The position numbers were made by a program, and so were the translations under genes. A DNA stretch of 61,250 nt. It comes from an uncultured beta proteobacterium (GTDB taxonomy: Bacteria; Pseudomonadota; Gammaproteobacteria; Burkholderiales; Burkholderiaceae_B). Of this stretch, positions 27,167 to 34,963 are shown in pieces. Within the stretch, counting starts at the first letter, position 1. Every line of letters starts with the position of its first letter. The stretch covers positions 1 through 61,250 of the forward strand of contig CAITPF010000125.1 of assembly GCA_903894155.1 (NCBI GenBank). Reading direction: 5' to 3'. The notes under the pieces are model-generated. The model ran no database searches. It was not told the origin of the DNA and saw only the letters and a program-made list of their open reading frames with translations.

Positions 27167-27970
27167 TCAGTGCGCCACGCCGAGATAGGCGCGGATCACG
27201 TCTTCATTCTGACGAACCTCGTCGGGCGTACCGTCACCGATTTTCTTGCCATAGTCGAGCACGACGACGCGATCGGAAATATCCATGACCACGCCCATGT
27301 CGTGCTCGATCAGCACGATGGTGGTCCCGAACTCATCGTTCACGTCGAGGATGAATCGGCTCATGTCCTGCTTTTCCTCGATGTTCATTCCCGCCATCGG
27401 CTCGTCGAGCAGCAGCATGCGCGGCTCCATGGCCAGCGCCCGCCCGAGGTCGACGCGCTTCTGCAGTCCGTAAGGCAAGCGCCCCACCGGGGTCTTGCGG
27501 TGTGCCTGGATTTCGAGAAAGTCGATGATGTTCTCGACGAACTCGCGGTTGCGAATTTCCTCGCGCTCGGCCGAGCCCAGGCGCAGGGCCTGGGCGAAGA
27601 TGCTGGATTTCATGCGCAGGTTGCGTCCTGTCATGATGTTGTCCAGCACGCTCATCCCCTTGAAGAGCGCGAGGCTCTGGAATGTCCTGGCTACGCCCAT
27701 CTCGGCGGCGCGGCGGGGGTTCATGCGCGAGAATTCCTTCCCATCGAAGCGGATGTTTCCTTGCGTGGGGGTGTAGACGCCGTTGATCACGTTAAGCATC
27801 GAGCTCTTTCCGGCACCGTTGGGGCCGATGATCGCGCGGATCTCGTGCTCGCGCACGCTGAAGGAAATATCGGTCAGGGCCTTGACCCCGCCGAATGCCA
27901 GCGAAATGTTGTTCATCTCCAGAACAACATCGCCAATTCGGTCGTTACGCGTATCTGTCGTCATGTTCAT
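27167..27970 (-). CDS. LivG-like ABC transporter ATP-binding protein
   Basis: The 267-residue ATPase has Walker A IGPNGAGKSSMLNVI, the GVARTFQSLALFKGMSVLDNIM segment typical of LivG, signature LPYGLQKRVDLGRA (degenerate, as usual for LivG) and Walker B MLLLDEPMAGMN. Its ATG overlaps the stop of the acyl-CoA synthetase gene (ATGA), which ties ligase and transporter expression together. Confidence 0.94.
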   Translation of the reverse strand: MNMTTDTRNDRIGDVVLEMNNISLAFGGVKALTDISFSVREHEIRAIIGPNGAGKSSMLNVINGVYTPTQGNIRFDGKEFSRMNPRRAAEMGVARTFQSLALFKGMSVLDNIMTGRNLRMKSSIFAQALRLGSAEREEIRNREFVENIIDFLEIQAHRKTPVGRLPYGLQKRVDLGRALAMEPRMLLLDEPMAGMNIEEKQDMSRFILDVNDEFGTTIVLIEHDMGVVMDISDRVVVLDYGKKIGDGTPDEVRQNEDVIRAYLGVAH

Positions 27971-29934
27971 GCTGCCTTGGCGATCTGGGCCGGGACTACC
28001 CGGGCAGGACGGATCTTGAGGTCGGCCGAGATCTTGCCCTTGCGGCCGTCCTCGAACTTGACCTCGGTCTCGATGTACTGATGGTCCAGGCCGCCATAGA
28101 GCGCTTCGACAAGGATTCCGTACTTCTGCGCGATGAACGCACGCCGGACCTTACGGGTACGCGTGAGCTCGTCATCGTCGGGATCGAGTTCCTTGTGCAG
28201 GATCAGGAACCGGCTGACCTGCGAACCCGAAAGCTTCGGATCGCGCGCAAGATCCGCATTGACCTGGTCCACGCACGCTGCGATGAGCGCGTAGACCTCG
28301 TCGCGACCGGCGAGGTCCGTGTAGCCCGCGTACGGCATTCCGCGGCGTTCGGCCCAGTTGCCGACCGCCTCGAGATCGATGTTGATGAACGCACAGACCT
28401 CCTGCCTGCCGTCGCCAAACGCCACGACTTCCTTGATATGAGAGAAGAACTTCAGCTTGTTCTCGATGTACTTGGGCGCGAACATGCTGCCGTCGGCCAG
28501 CCTGCCCACGTCCTTGGCGCGATCGATGATCTTCAGGTGGCCTTCCTGGTCGAGATAGCCCGCGTCGCCGGTGTGATACCAGCCATCGTCGGTCCTGGCC
28601 TCACGCGTTGCCTCGGGATTGCGGTAGTACTCCTTGAAGAGGCCCGGGCTGCGCAGTTGCACTTCGCCCAGGTCAGAGACCCGGATCTCCACGCCGGCAA
28701 CCGGCGGGCCGACCGTATCGGACCGCACCTGCCCATCGGGTTGTACGCACACGAACACGCCCGTCTCAGTCGAACCGTAAAGCTGCTTGAGGTTGATGCC
28801 GATCGACCGATAGAACACGAACAGATCCGGGCCGATCGCCTCGCCCGCGGTATAGGCAACGCGCACCCGGCTCATGCCCAGCGCATTGCGCAGGGGGCCG
28901 TACACACACAGATCGCCCAGCGCATAGCGCAGACGATCGAGCAAGCCCACGGATTCGCCATCCAGGATTCGCGCGCCGACGCGCCGTGCCACGCCCATGC
29001 CCCAGTCGTACATCTTGCGCTTGACCCAGCCGGCGTCCTCCATCCGGATCGTCACCTGGGTGAGCAACCCCTCGAGCACCCGGGGGGGCGCGAAATAGTA
29101 GGTCGGACCGATGTCGCGCATGTCGATGGCGACCGTCTCCGGCGACTCCGGATGGTTGACGGTGAAGCCCGTGACCAGCACCTGGATATAGGAAAACATG
29201 TTCTGCCCGATCCAGGCCACCGGCAGGTAGGCCAGCACGTCCTCGTGATCGGTCAGGCTCTCAAGGGCCTCGATGACGCGCGCACGATCGATGAGCGCAT
29301 GGTTGGTCAGCACCACGCCCTTGGGCTTGCCGGTGGTGCCGGACGTATAGAACATTGCACCATCGTCCCCGGGCTGGATCTCTTCCATACAGCGCTTGAT
29401 CAGATCCGGATCCATGCTGCGATGCGCGTCGCCGCGCTCCGCCAGTTGCTCGCAGGACATCAGCGCGCTGTCGGTGTAGTGGCGCAATCCGCGCGGATCG
29501 TCGTAGACGATGTGCTGTAGCGCCGGGCACTCGCCCCGGATCTCGAGCATCTTGTCGACCTGCTCCTGGTCCTCGACGATGACCACGGCCACGCTTGCGT
29601 CCTGCAGGACGTAGACCATTTCCTGCGCGACGGCGTCCTGATAGAGCGCAATCGGCACGGCGCCCAGTGTCTGGGTCGCCATCATCGCCATATAGAGCTG
29701 GGGACGGTTTTCGCCGATCACCGCGACGTGGTCGCCGCGCTTGACGCCAAGCTGCGCAAGGCCGTGGGCCATCCTGCACACTGAACCATGCACCTGGCTC
29801 CAGGTGAGCGTCTGCCATATCCCGAGATGCTTCTCGCGAATCGCAGGCCGATCGCCGCGCACGCGGGCATGCTCGGCCAACAGGGCCGGAAAGGTGTTCG
29901 CCGTGCTCATGGCGATGTGCGGTGGGTGCGCCAC
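27967..29934 (-). CDS. Long-chain acyl-CoA synthetase-like AMP-binding ligase
   Basis: The 655-residue adenylate-forming ligase has an intact P-loop MFYTSGTTGKPKGVVLTN, QLYGSTETGVFVC (A5), YHTGDAGYLDQEGHLKIIDRAKD (A7/A8) and a C-terminal domain. It would activate a carboxylic acid as acyl-CoA. The GTG start at 29934 is chosen because AAGGAG lies 5 bases upstream; an internal ATG at 29910 lacks such a site. As the first gene of an operon encoding a complete HAAT importer, it suggests import followed by CoA activation. Its closest relatives are long-chain/aryl ligases, so the substrate is open. Confidence 0.88.
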   Translation of the reverse strand: MAHPPHIAMSTANTFPALLAEHARVRGDRPAIREKHLGIWQTLTWSQVHGSVCRMAHGLAQLGVKRGDHVAVIGENRPQLYMAMMATQTLGAVPIALYQDAVAQEMVYVLQDASVAVVIVEDQEQVDKMLEIRGECPALQHIVYDDPRGLRHYTDSALMSCEQLAERGDAHRSMDPDLIKRCMEEIQPGDDGAMFYTSGTTGKPKGVVLTNHALIDRARVIEALESLTDHEDVLAYLPVAWIGQNMFSYIQVLVTGFTVNHPESPETVAIDMRDIGPTYYFAPPRVLEGLLTQVTIRMEDAGWVKRKMYDWGMGVARRVGARILDGESVGLLDRLRYALGDLCVYGPLRNALGMSRVRVAYTAGEAIGPDLFVFYRSIGINLKQLYGSTETGVFVCVQPDGQVRSDTVGPPVAGVEIRVSDLGEVQLRSPGLFKEYYRNPEATREARTDDGWYHTGDAGYLDQEGHLKIIDRAKDVGRLADGSMFAPKYIENKLKFFSHIKEVVAFGDGRQEVCAFINIDLEAVGNWAERRGMPYAGYTDLAGRDEVYALIAACVDQVNADLARDPKLSGSQVSRFLILHKELDPDDDELTRTRKVRRAFIAQKYGILVEALYGGLDHQYIETEVKFEDGRKGKISADLKIRPARVVPAQIAKAA

Positions 29935-30102
29935 GTTGTCTCCTTGTGACCAGACCGGCAATGCGATTGCAGCGCAGCAATATTGACGACGCCCGGGCCG
30001 ATTCTGGCTATCTTCTCTTCTGACAGGGAGATAAGGTATAAGGAGTGGCGCCGGGCAATTGTCACGAAACGGACATTTCGGCCGCAACTAGGGTATATCC
30101 TG

Positions 30103-30777
30103 ATGCTGAACCGAACTTCTATCGAACTCGCCGCCGCCTGGTTCCCGATGCTCTCGCCGGAACAGCAGGCGCGCGTCGAGCGCGACACCAGCATCACCCA
30201 GGTCGAGGCCGGCGCGACCATCGAGCGTCGCGGTGAACCCTCGCAGTGCTGGATTGGCGTCATCTCGGGCCTGATCAAGGTGTCGGTCGGCAACGCCGAG
30301 GGCAAGCTGGCATCGCTCACCGGCGTGCCGGCGGGCGGCTGGATCGGCGAGGGCTCGCTGCTCAAGCGCGAGCAACGTCGTTATGACGTCGTCGCGCTGC
30401 GCGACTCCGCCATTGCGCGCGTGCCTGCCGTCACGTTTGAATGGCTGCTCGACAACAGCATCGCGTTCAATCGATTCCTGCTGCACCAGCTCAACGAACG
30501 CGTCGCTCAATTCATCGGCAAAGCCGAATCCGACCGGCTCCACGACCCGGACGCGCGGGTGGCCCGGTGCCTGGCGGAGCTTTTCAACCCGGTGCTCTAT
30601 CCCGGCATGGGGATGCACCTGGCGATCACGCAGGAGGAGATCGGCTACCTTGCGCGCGTCTCGCGCCAGCGGGTGAACCAGGCGCTGCACTCGCTCGGAG
30701 AACGCGGGTTGTTGCGCGTCGAGTATGGCGCGGTGGAAGTCCTGGATCTGCGCGGGTTGCGACACTACGGCTCCTGA
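30103..30777 (+). CDS. Crp/Fnr family transcriptional regulator
   Basis: The 224-residue protein has an N-terminal cyclic-nucleotide-binding fold (about 20-125, GGWIGEGSLLKREQRRYDVVALRDS) and a C-terminal Crp-type helix-turn-helix (LAITQEEIGYLARVSRQRVNQALHSLGERGLLRV). It lacks the N-terminal cysteine cluster of FNR, so oxygen sensing by an iron-sulfur cluster is not supported. It is divergent from the ligase/ABC operon across 168 bases and could control it, but I find no clear palindromic site. Confidence 0.9.
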   Translation: MLNRTSIELAAAWFPMLSPEQQARVERDTSITQVEAGATIERRGEPSQCWIGVISGLIKVSVGNAEGKLASLTGVPAGGWIGEGSLLKREQRRYDVVALRDSAIARVPAVTFEWLLDNSIAFNRFLLHQLNERVAQFIGKAESDRLHDPDARVARCLAELFNPVLYPGMGMHLAITQEEIGYLARVSRQRVNQALHSLGERGLLRVEYGAVEVLDLRGLRHYGS

Positions 30778-30817
30778 TCGCGCGATGCTAAAGTTACCGT
30801 TTACACGGAGAACCCCA

Positions 30818-31327
30818 ATGAAATTCACGACCCTGCTGGGCACGGCCACTCTTTTGCTGGGTTGCGCCTTTGTCCAGGCGGCCGACTTCGAAGCGAACGG
30901 CCTGGAGCTCAACGACCTCTGGGTGCGCGCTTCGGTGCCTGGCCAGGTCAACGGCGCCGGCTATCTGCAGATCGCCAACAAGACCGCCCACGCAGATCGC
31001 CTGCTGTCGGTCGAATCCGATGCGGCGACGCGCATCGAATTGCACAATGTCATTACGGAAAACGGCGTCGCGCAGATGCGGCAAGTCCAGGGGATTGACA
31101 TCCCGGCGGGCGGCGCGGCCAGGCTTTCCCCCGGCGGCTACCACGTGATGTTCCTTCAGTTGACGGCGCCCTTCAAGCAGGACGGAAAGATTCCCGTCGT
31201 ACTGAAATTCGAGAAGGCGGGCGAGGTGCGCGTGAACTTCACCGTCAAGCCACCGACCTACAACCCGCCAAGCCAGACCGACGGCGCTGACCACAGCCAC
31301 GGCCATGGCGCCAGCATGAAGCACTAA
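30818..31327 (+). CDS. PCu(A)C periplasmic copper chaperone with His-rich tail
   Basis: The predicted 169-residue precursor has a signal peptide (LLGTATLLLGCAFVQA) and the PCuAC copper site: histidine in RIELHNV, methionine in GVAQMRQV, and the HVM pair in GGYHVMFLQL. Such chaperones deliver Cu(I) to the CuA site of cytochrome oxidase. The C terminus carries an extra HSHGHGASMKH stretch that may bind Cu(II). ACGGAG precedes the ATG. It follows the Crp/Fnr-type gene by about 40 bases on the same strand. Confidence 0.92.
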   Translation: MKFTTLLGTATLLLGCAFVQAADFEANGLELNDLWVRASVPGQVNGAGYLQIANKTAHADRLLSVESDAATRIELHNVITENGVAQMRQVQGIDIPAGGAARLSPGGYHVMFLQLTAPFKQDGKIPVVLKFEKAGEVRVNFTVKPPTYNPPSQTDGADHSHGHGASMKH

Positions 31328-31352
31328 CCGCCAGGACGGGCACCGCGACGCG

Positions 31353-32081
31353 CTAGGCGTAGTCGCGCGCCCCGAAGATGGCCGAGCCGACCCGAATCTC
31401 GGTTGAGCCTTCCTCAATGGCAATTTCGAAGTCGCCGCTCATCCCCATCGACAGCCGGTCAAGCGAAACGCCTTCAATACCTTGCGCCTGTGCCTGGTCG
31501 CGCAATTGCGTAAGCGCGGCGAAACAGCGTCGCGCGACCGCCGGGTCGTCGGAAAGCTCGGCGATCGTCATCAGCCCGCGTACCCGCAGTGTCTGGATAC
31601 GGGAAATTTCGCGCAGCAACGGAATCAGCCCGGCAGGCTCGAGGCCCGACTTCGTCTGCTCGTCCGACGTCTTGACCTGCACCAGCACGTCGATGGCCCG
31701 CCCCTCCTGTTGCAACCGTCGATCGAGCGCCTGCGCGAGATCCAGACGATCCAGCGACTGCAATTCGCTCGCGTACCGTGCGACCTCCTTGGCCTTGTTG
31801 GTCTGGAGATGACCGATGATGACCCAGTCGATTCCGCAATCGGACAGCGCCGGCGCCTTCTGCACGAGCTCCTGAGTCCGGTTTTCACCGAACCGGCGAA
31901 AGCCCAGCGAAACCGCTTCGCGGATCGCGTCCACGCCGAAAGTCTTGCTCACCGGCAGCAGCGCAACCTCGCGCGGATCGCGCCCCACGCGCGCGCAGGC
32001 CGCGGCCATGCGCCCGCGAATCGCCTGCACACGCGCCGCCATCGACATGGCGCCAGCGTTCGTTTCTGGTTTCGATTCCAT
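31353..32081 (-). CDS. yggS: YggS family PLP-binding homeostasis protein
   Basis: The 242-residue protein is a single TIM-barrel PLP carrier of the YggS/PROSC family, which buffers free pyridoxal phosphate and shows no enzymatic activity. The PLP lysine is in VALLPVSKTFGVDAIREAV. Other marks are RRFGENRTQELVQK, DWVIIGHLQTNKAKEVA and LDRLSMGMSGDFEIAIEEGSTEIRVGSAIFG. It lies 24 bases downstream of selD on the same strand. Confidence 0.95.
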   Translation of the reverse strand: MESKPETNAGAMSMAARVQAIRGRMAAACARVGRDPREVALLPVSKTFGVDAIREAVSLGFRRFGENRTQELVQKAPALSDCGIDWVIIGHLQTNKAKEVARYASELQSLDRLDLAQALDRRLQQEGRAIDVLVQVKTSDEQTKSGLEPAGLIPLLREISRIQTLRVRGLMTIAELSDDPAVARRCFAALTQLRDQAQAQGIEGVSLDRLSMGMSGDFEIAIEEGSTEIRVGSAIFGARDYA

Positions 32082-32105
32082 CGCGTCAACCCCCTGCGGC
32101 CACGC

Positions 32106-33158
32106 TCAAGTGACGCTCACGCCGGCGCGCCCCGCCTGCATGCGGCCAACCACGGCGGCCCGCGCGCACCCATGACGGGCGAAGATCTCAAGGACCGCAT
32201 CGACGTCCTGCCCCCGGCACGAGACAAGCAGGCCGCCGGAGGTTTGGGGATCGGTCATCAGCGCGCGCTCGGTGGCCGGCAGGTGGCCGGCCCAGTCGAC
32301 ATCCTGGCCATAGGCGGCCCAATTGCGCCCGGAGGCGCCGGTGACCACACCCTGTTCGGCAAACCCGATGGCCGCCGGCAGGCGCGGAACCCGTGCCGCC
32401 TCGAGGGCTGCGGTCAGTCCCGCGCCCCGTGCCATCTCAAGCGTGTGTCCGAGCAACCCGAAACCGGTGACATCGGTGATGGCGTGCACGCCCGGCAAGG
32501 CGGCCAGATCGGGGCCGGCACGATTGAGTAGGGTCGTACTGGCGATCATCTCGCGATAGCCGGCGTCGTCAAGCAATCCCTTCTTGAGCGCCGCCGAATA
32601 AATACCCACGCCCAGCGGCTTGCCGAGGATGAGAACATCGCCCTCTCGCGCGTCGGCATTGCGTCGCACCAGATCGGGGTGGACAAGGCCAAGCGCCACC
32701 AGCCCGTAGATCGGTTCCACCGAATCGATCGAGTGCCCGCCGGCAATGGGGATGCCGGCATCGGCGCAGACAGACTCGCCGCCACGCAGGATATCGGCGA
32801 TTACCTGGCGCGGCAGCACATTGATCGGCATGCCGACAATGGCAAGCGCCAGGATGGGCGTGCCGCCCATGGCGTAGACGTCCGATAGCGCATTGGTCGC
32901 GGCGATGCGGCCGAAGTCGAACGGGTTATCGACGATCGGCATGAAGAAATCGGTGGTCGCGATCAGCGCCTGCGAATCATTGAGGCGATAGACCGCCGCG
33001 TCATCGGCCGTCTCGATGCCCACCATCAATTGCGGGAAGGCGCGGGTCGCCGGCATATCCTTGAGCAGATCTGCAAGCACGCCGGGGGCAATCTTGCATC
33101 CGCATCCGCCTCCGTGCGATAGCGATGTCAGTGCCGGGCTCGATACAGGCTGGTTCAT
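32106..33158 (-). CDS. selD: Selenide, water dikinase (selenophosphate synthetase)
   Basis: SelD makes selenophosphate from selenide and ATP. The predicted 350-residue protein has the catalytic LSHGGGCGCKIAPG motif (cysteines at about residues 19 and 21, not selenocysteine), GIETADDAAVYRLND, TDFFMPIVDNPFDFGRIAATNALSDVYAMGG and ADAGIPIAGGHSIDS. No selA, selB or selU lies in the window, so the product could serve selenocysteine or 2-selenouridine made elsewhere. An ATG three codons upstream is an alternative start. It is divergent from the urea transporter operon. Confidence 0.96.
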   Translation of the reverse strand: MNQPVSSPALTSLSHGGGCGCKIAPGVLADLLKDMPATRAFPQLMVGIETADDAAVYRLNDSQALIATTDFFMPIVDNPFDFGRIAATNALSDVYAMGGTPILALAIVGMPINVLPRQVIADILRGGESVCADAGIPIAGGHSIDSVEPIYGLVALGLVHPDLVRRNADAREGDVLILGKPLGVGIYSAALKKGLLDDAGYREMIASTTLLNRAGPDLAALPGVHAITDVTGFGLLGHTLEMARGAGLTAALEAARVPRLPAAIGFAEQGVVTGASGRNWAAYGQDVDWAGHLPATERALMTDPQTSGGLLVSCRGQDVDAVLEIFARHGCARAAVVGRMQAGRAGVSVT

Positions 33159-33368
33159 AGTGATCATGCATCCGGAAGAAAAACAAACCCGGACACGACC
33201 GGGCCGCTCAGGGATCGGCGCGATCGCGCGCACTCGCTCAAACGCCCCGCCTGATTGTGATGTTACGCCATTCACGATGGTGCGAATCGCGCGCCCGGAC
33301 GTCAGATCGGGCACCTCATGCGCCAAAAACGGGCATCCCCCGTTCCCGTCGCACCAATACTCGCCCTG

Positions 33369-33385
33369 CGCACCTCCATGGTGCA
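33369..33385 (+). promoter_or_regulatory. Candidate NtrC binding site upstream of urtA
   Basis: CGCACC and GGTGCA are separated by 5 bases, matching the NtrC consensus TGCACC-N5-GGTGCA at 11 of 12 positions. The site lies about 130 bases before the sigma-54 promoter match, within the usual range for an enhancer. Confidence 0.7.
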
Positions 33386-33514
33386 TCAGGACTGCGCGTG
33401 CACCGCTTCCGACAGGCCAGATTCATCAATGCCGTACCGCTCGCGGGCGCTTAAGGCCCGACGGATGGCAACGCCATGGCCAGGAAATGGCGGATTTCGA
33501 TCACGGGCATCAAC

Positions 33515-33531
33515 TTGGCACGAGTTTTGCT
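33515..33531 (+). promoter_or_regulatory. Sigma-54 (-24/-12) promoter of the urtABCDE operon
   Basis: TTGGCACGAGTTTTGCT is a complete match to the sigma-54 consensus YTGGCACGRNNNTTGCW, with the GG and GC pairs correctly spaced. A transcription start about 12 bases downstream would leave a leader of roughly 90 bases before urtA. It is on the urtA strand in the 472-base gap after selD, and no protein gene is seen in that gap. Confidence 0.85.
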
Positions 33532-33630
33532 TGAGAAAGGTCAAGCATGCCCGGCTGATCTGTCGCGCCATGCCGCAGCACCCAACCACCCGGTCTCTCA
33601 CCGGATTCATTTCGACTCAGGAGTTACAGG

Positions 33631-34884
33631 ATGAAACGCAGACTTGCTCTAAAACAGATTACGGCCGCCAGCTTCCTGGCCATGGCCGGCTGGATGCCCC
33701 ATGCCTTCGCCGCCGACGACACGATCAAGGTCGGCATTCTGCACTCGCTGTCAGGCACGATGGCGATTTCCGAAACGGCGCTCAAGGATGTCGCGCTGAT
33801 GACGATCGACGAGATCAACGCCAAGGGCGGCGTGAACGGCAAAAAGCTTGAGGCCGTGATTGTCGACCCGGCATCAAACTGGCCGCTTTTCGCCGAAAAG
33901 GCGCGTGGCCTGCTGTCGCAGGACAAGGTTGCCGTGGTGTTCGGCTGCTGGACGTCGGTATCGCGCAAATCAGTCCTCCCGGTCTTCAAGGAACTGAACG
34001 GCCTGCTGTTCTATCCGGTCCAGTACGAAGGCGAAGAGCTTGAGAAGAACGTGTTCTACACAGGCGCAGCCCCCAACCAGCAGGCCATCCCTGCTGTGGA
34101 ATACCTGATGAGCGAAGACGGCGGCGGCGCCAAGCGCTGGGTGTTGCTGGGCACCGACTACGTCTATCCGCGCACGACCAACAAGATCCTGCGTGAATTC
34201 CTGCATTCCAAGGGCGTGAAGGACAGCGACATCGACGAGGTTTACACCCCGTTCGGTCATTCCGACTACCAGACCATCGTCGCCAACATCAAGAAGTTCT
34301 CGCAGGGCGGCAAGACGGCCGTGGTCTCGACGATCAACGGCGACTCCAACGTGCCTTTCTACAAGGAACTGGGCAACGCCGGCCTGAAGGCGACCGACGT
34401 TCCGGTCGTGGCATTCTCGGTGGGTGAGGAAGAACTGCGCGGCATCGACACCAAGCCGCTGCTCGGCCAGCTCGCTGCCTGGAACTACTTCCAGTCGCTG
34501 AAGAACCCGGTCAACGCCGAATTCGTGGCCAAGTACAAGGCCTACGCCAAGGCAAAGAACCTGCCCAACTACCAGACCGCGGTCACCAACGATCCGATGG
34601 AAGCCACCTACGTCGGCATGTACATGTGGAAGCAGGCTGTCGAGCAGGCTAAGACGACAGACGTGGATAAGGTCATTGCCGCGATGGGCGGACAGAAGTT
34701 TGCCGCGCCGGATGGGTTCACCATCGAGATGGACAAGACCAACCATCACCTGCACAAGCCGGTCTTCATCGGCGAAATCCAGCCTGACGGTCAGTTCAAC
34801 GTCGTCTGGAAGACCAAGGGCCCGGTTCGCGCCCAGCCCTGGAGCCCCTTCATTCCGGGCAATGAAAGCAAGCAGGGCCTCTAA
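33631..34884 (+). CDS. urtA: Urea ABC transporter substrate-binding protein
   Basis: UrtA captures urea (or short amides) in the periplasm. The 417-residue precursor has a signal peptide with twin arginine-like MKRRLALKQITAASFLAMAGW ending HAFA. Family marks are VGILHSLSGTMAISETALKD, VFGCWTSVSRKSVLPVFKE, LLFYPVQYEGEE and NVFYTGAAPNQQ. GGAG precedes the ATG by about 9 bases. It is the first gene of a five-gene transporter set and is separated from urtB by 79 bases containing a strong hairpin, as often seen after the most highly expressed binding protein. Confidence 0.96.
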   Translation: MKRRLALKQITAASFLAMAGWMPHAFAADDTIKVGILHSLSGTMAISETALKDVALMTIDEINAKGGVNGKKLEAVIVDPASNWPLFAEKARGLLSQDKVAVVFGCWTSVSRKSVLPVFKELNGLLFYPVQYEGEELEKNVFYTGAAPNQQAIPAVEYLMSEDGGGAKRWVLLGTDYVYPRTTNKILREFLHSKGVKDSDIDEVYTPFGHSDYQTIVANIKKFSQGGKTAVVSTINGDSNVPFYKELGNAGLKATDVPVVAFSVGEEELRGIDTKPLLGQLAAWNYFQSLKNPVNAEFVAKYKAYAKAKNLPNYQTAVTNDPMEATYVGMYMWKQAVEQAKTTDVDKVIAAMGGQKFAAPDGFTIEMDKTNHHLHKPVFIGEIQPDGQFNVVWKTKGPVRAQPWSPFIPGNESKQGL

Positions 34885-34891
34885 GGCTTAA

Positions 34892-34928
34892 CATCCCGCA
34901 TCCGCGGCGAACCCGCGGATGCAGGATG
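34892..34928 (+). terminator. Intercistronic stem-loop between urtA and urtB
   Basis: GCATCCGCGG and CCGCGGATGC (34898-34922) form a perfect 10-bp stem with a 5-base loop. CATCC/GGATG extends it outward by five pairs past one mismatch. No T-run follows, so it more likely protects the urtA message or partly attenuates transcription than fully terminates it. Confidence 0.65.
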
Positions 34929-34963
34929 CCTGATGACAAGAACAATAGTCTGAGACTTTTCAC

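Noticed and set aside
26207..28081. 624-codon open frame opposite LivH/LivG genes
   Set aside because: His/Asp/Arg-rich low-complexity translation typical of antisense frames; no ribosome site or family match.
33159..33630. Small protein genes in the selD/urtA gap
   Set aside because: Open frames run across the sigma-54 promoter and into urtA out of frame, without ribosome sites.
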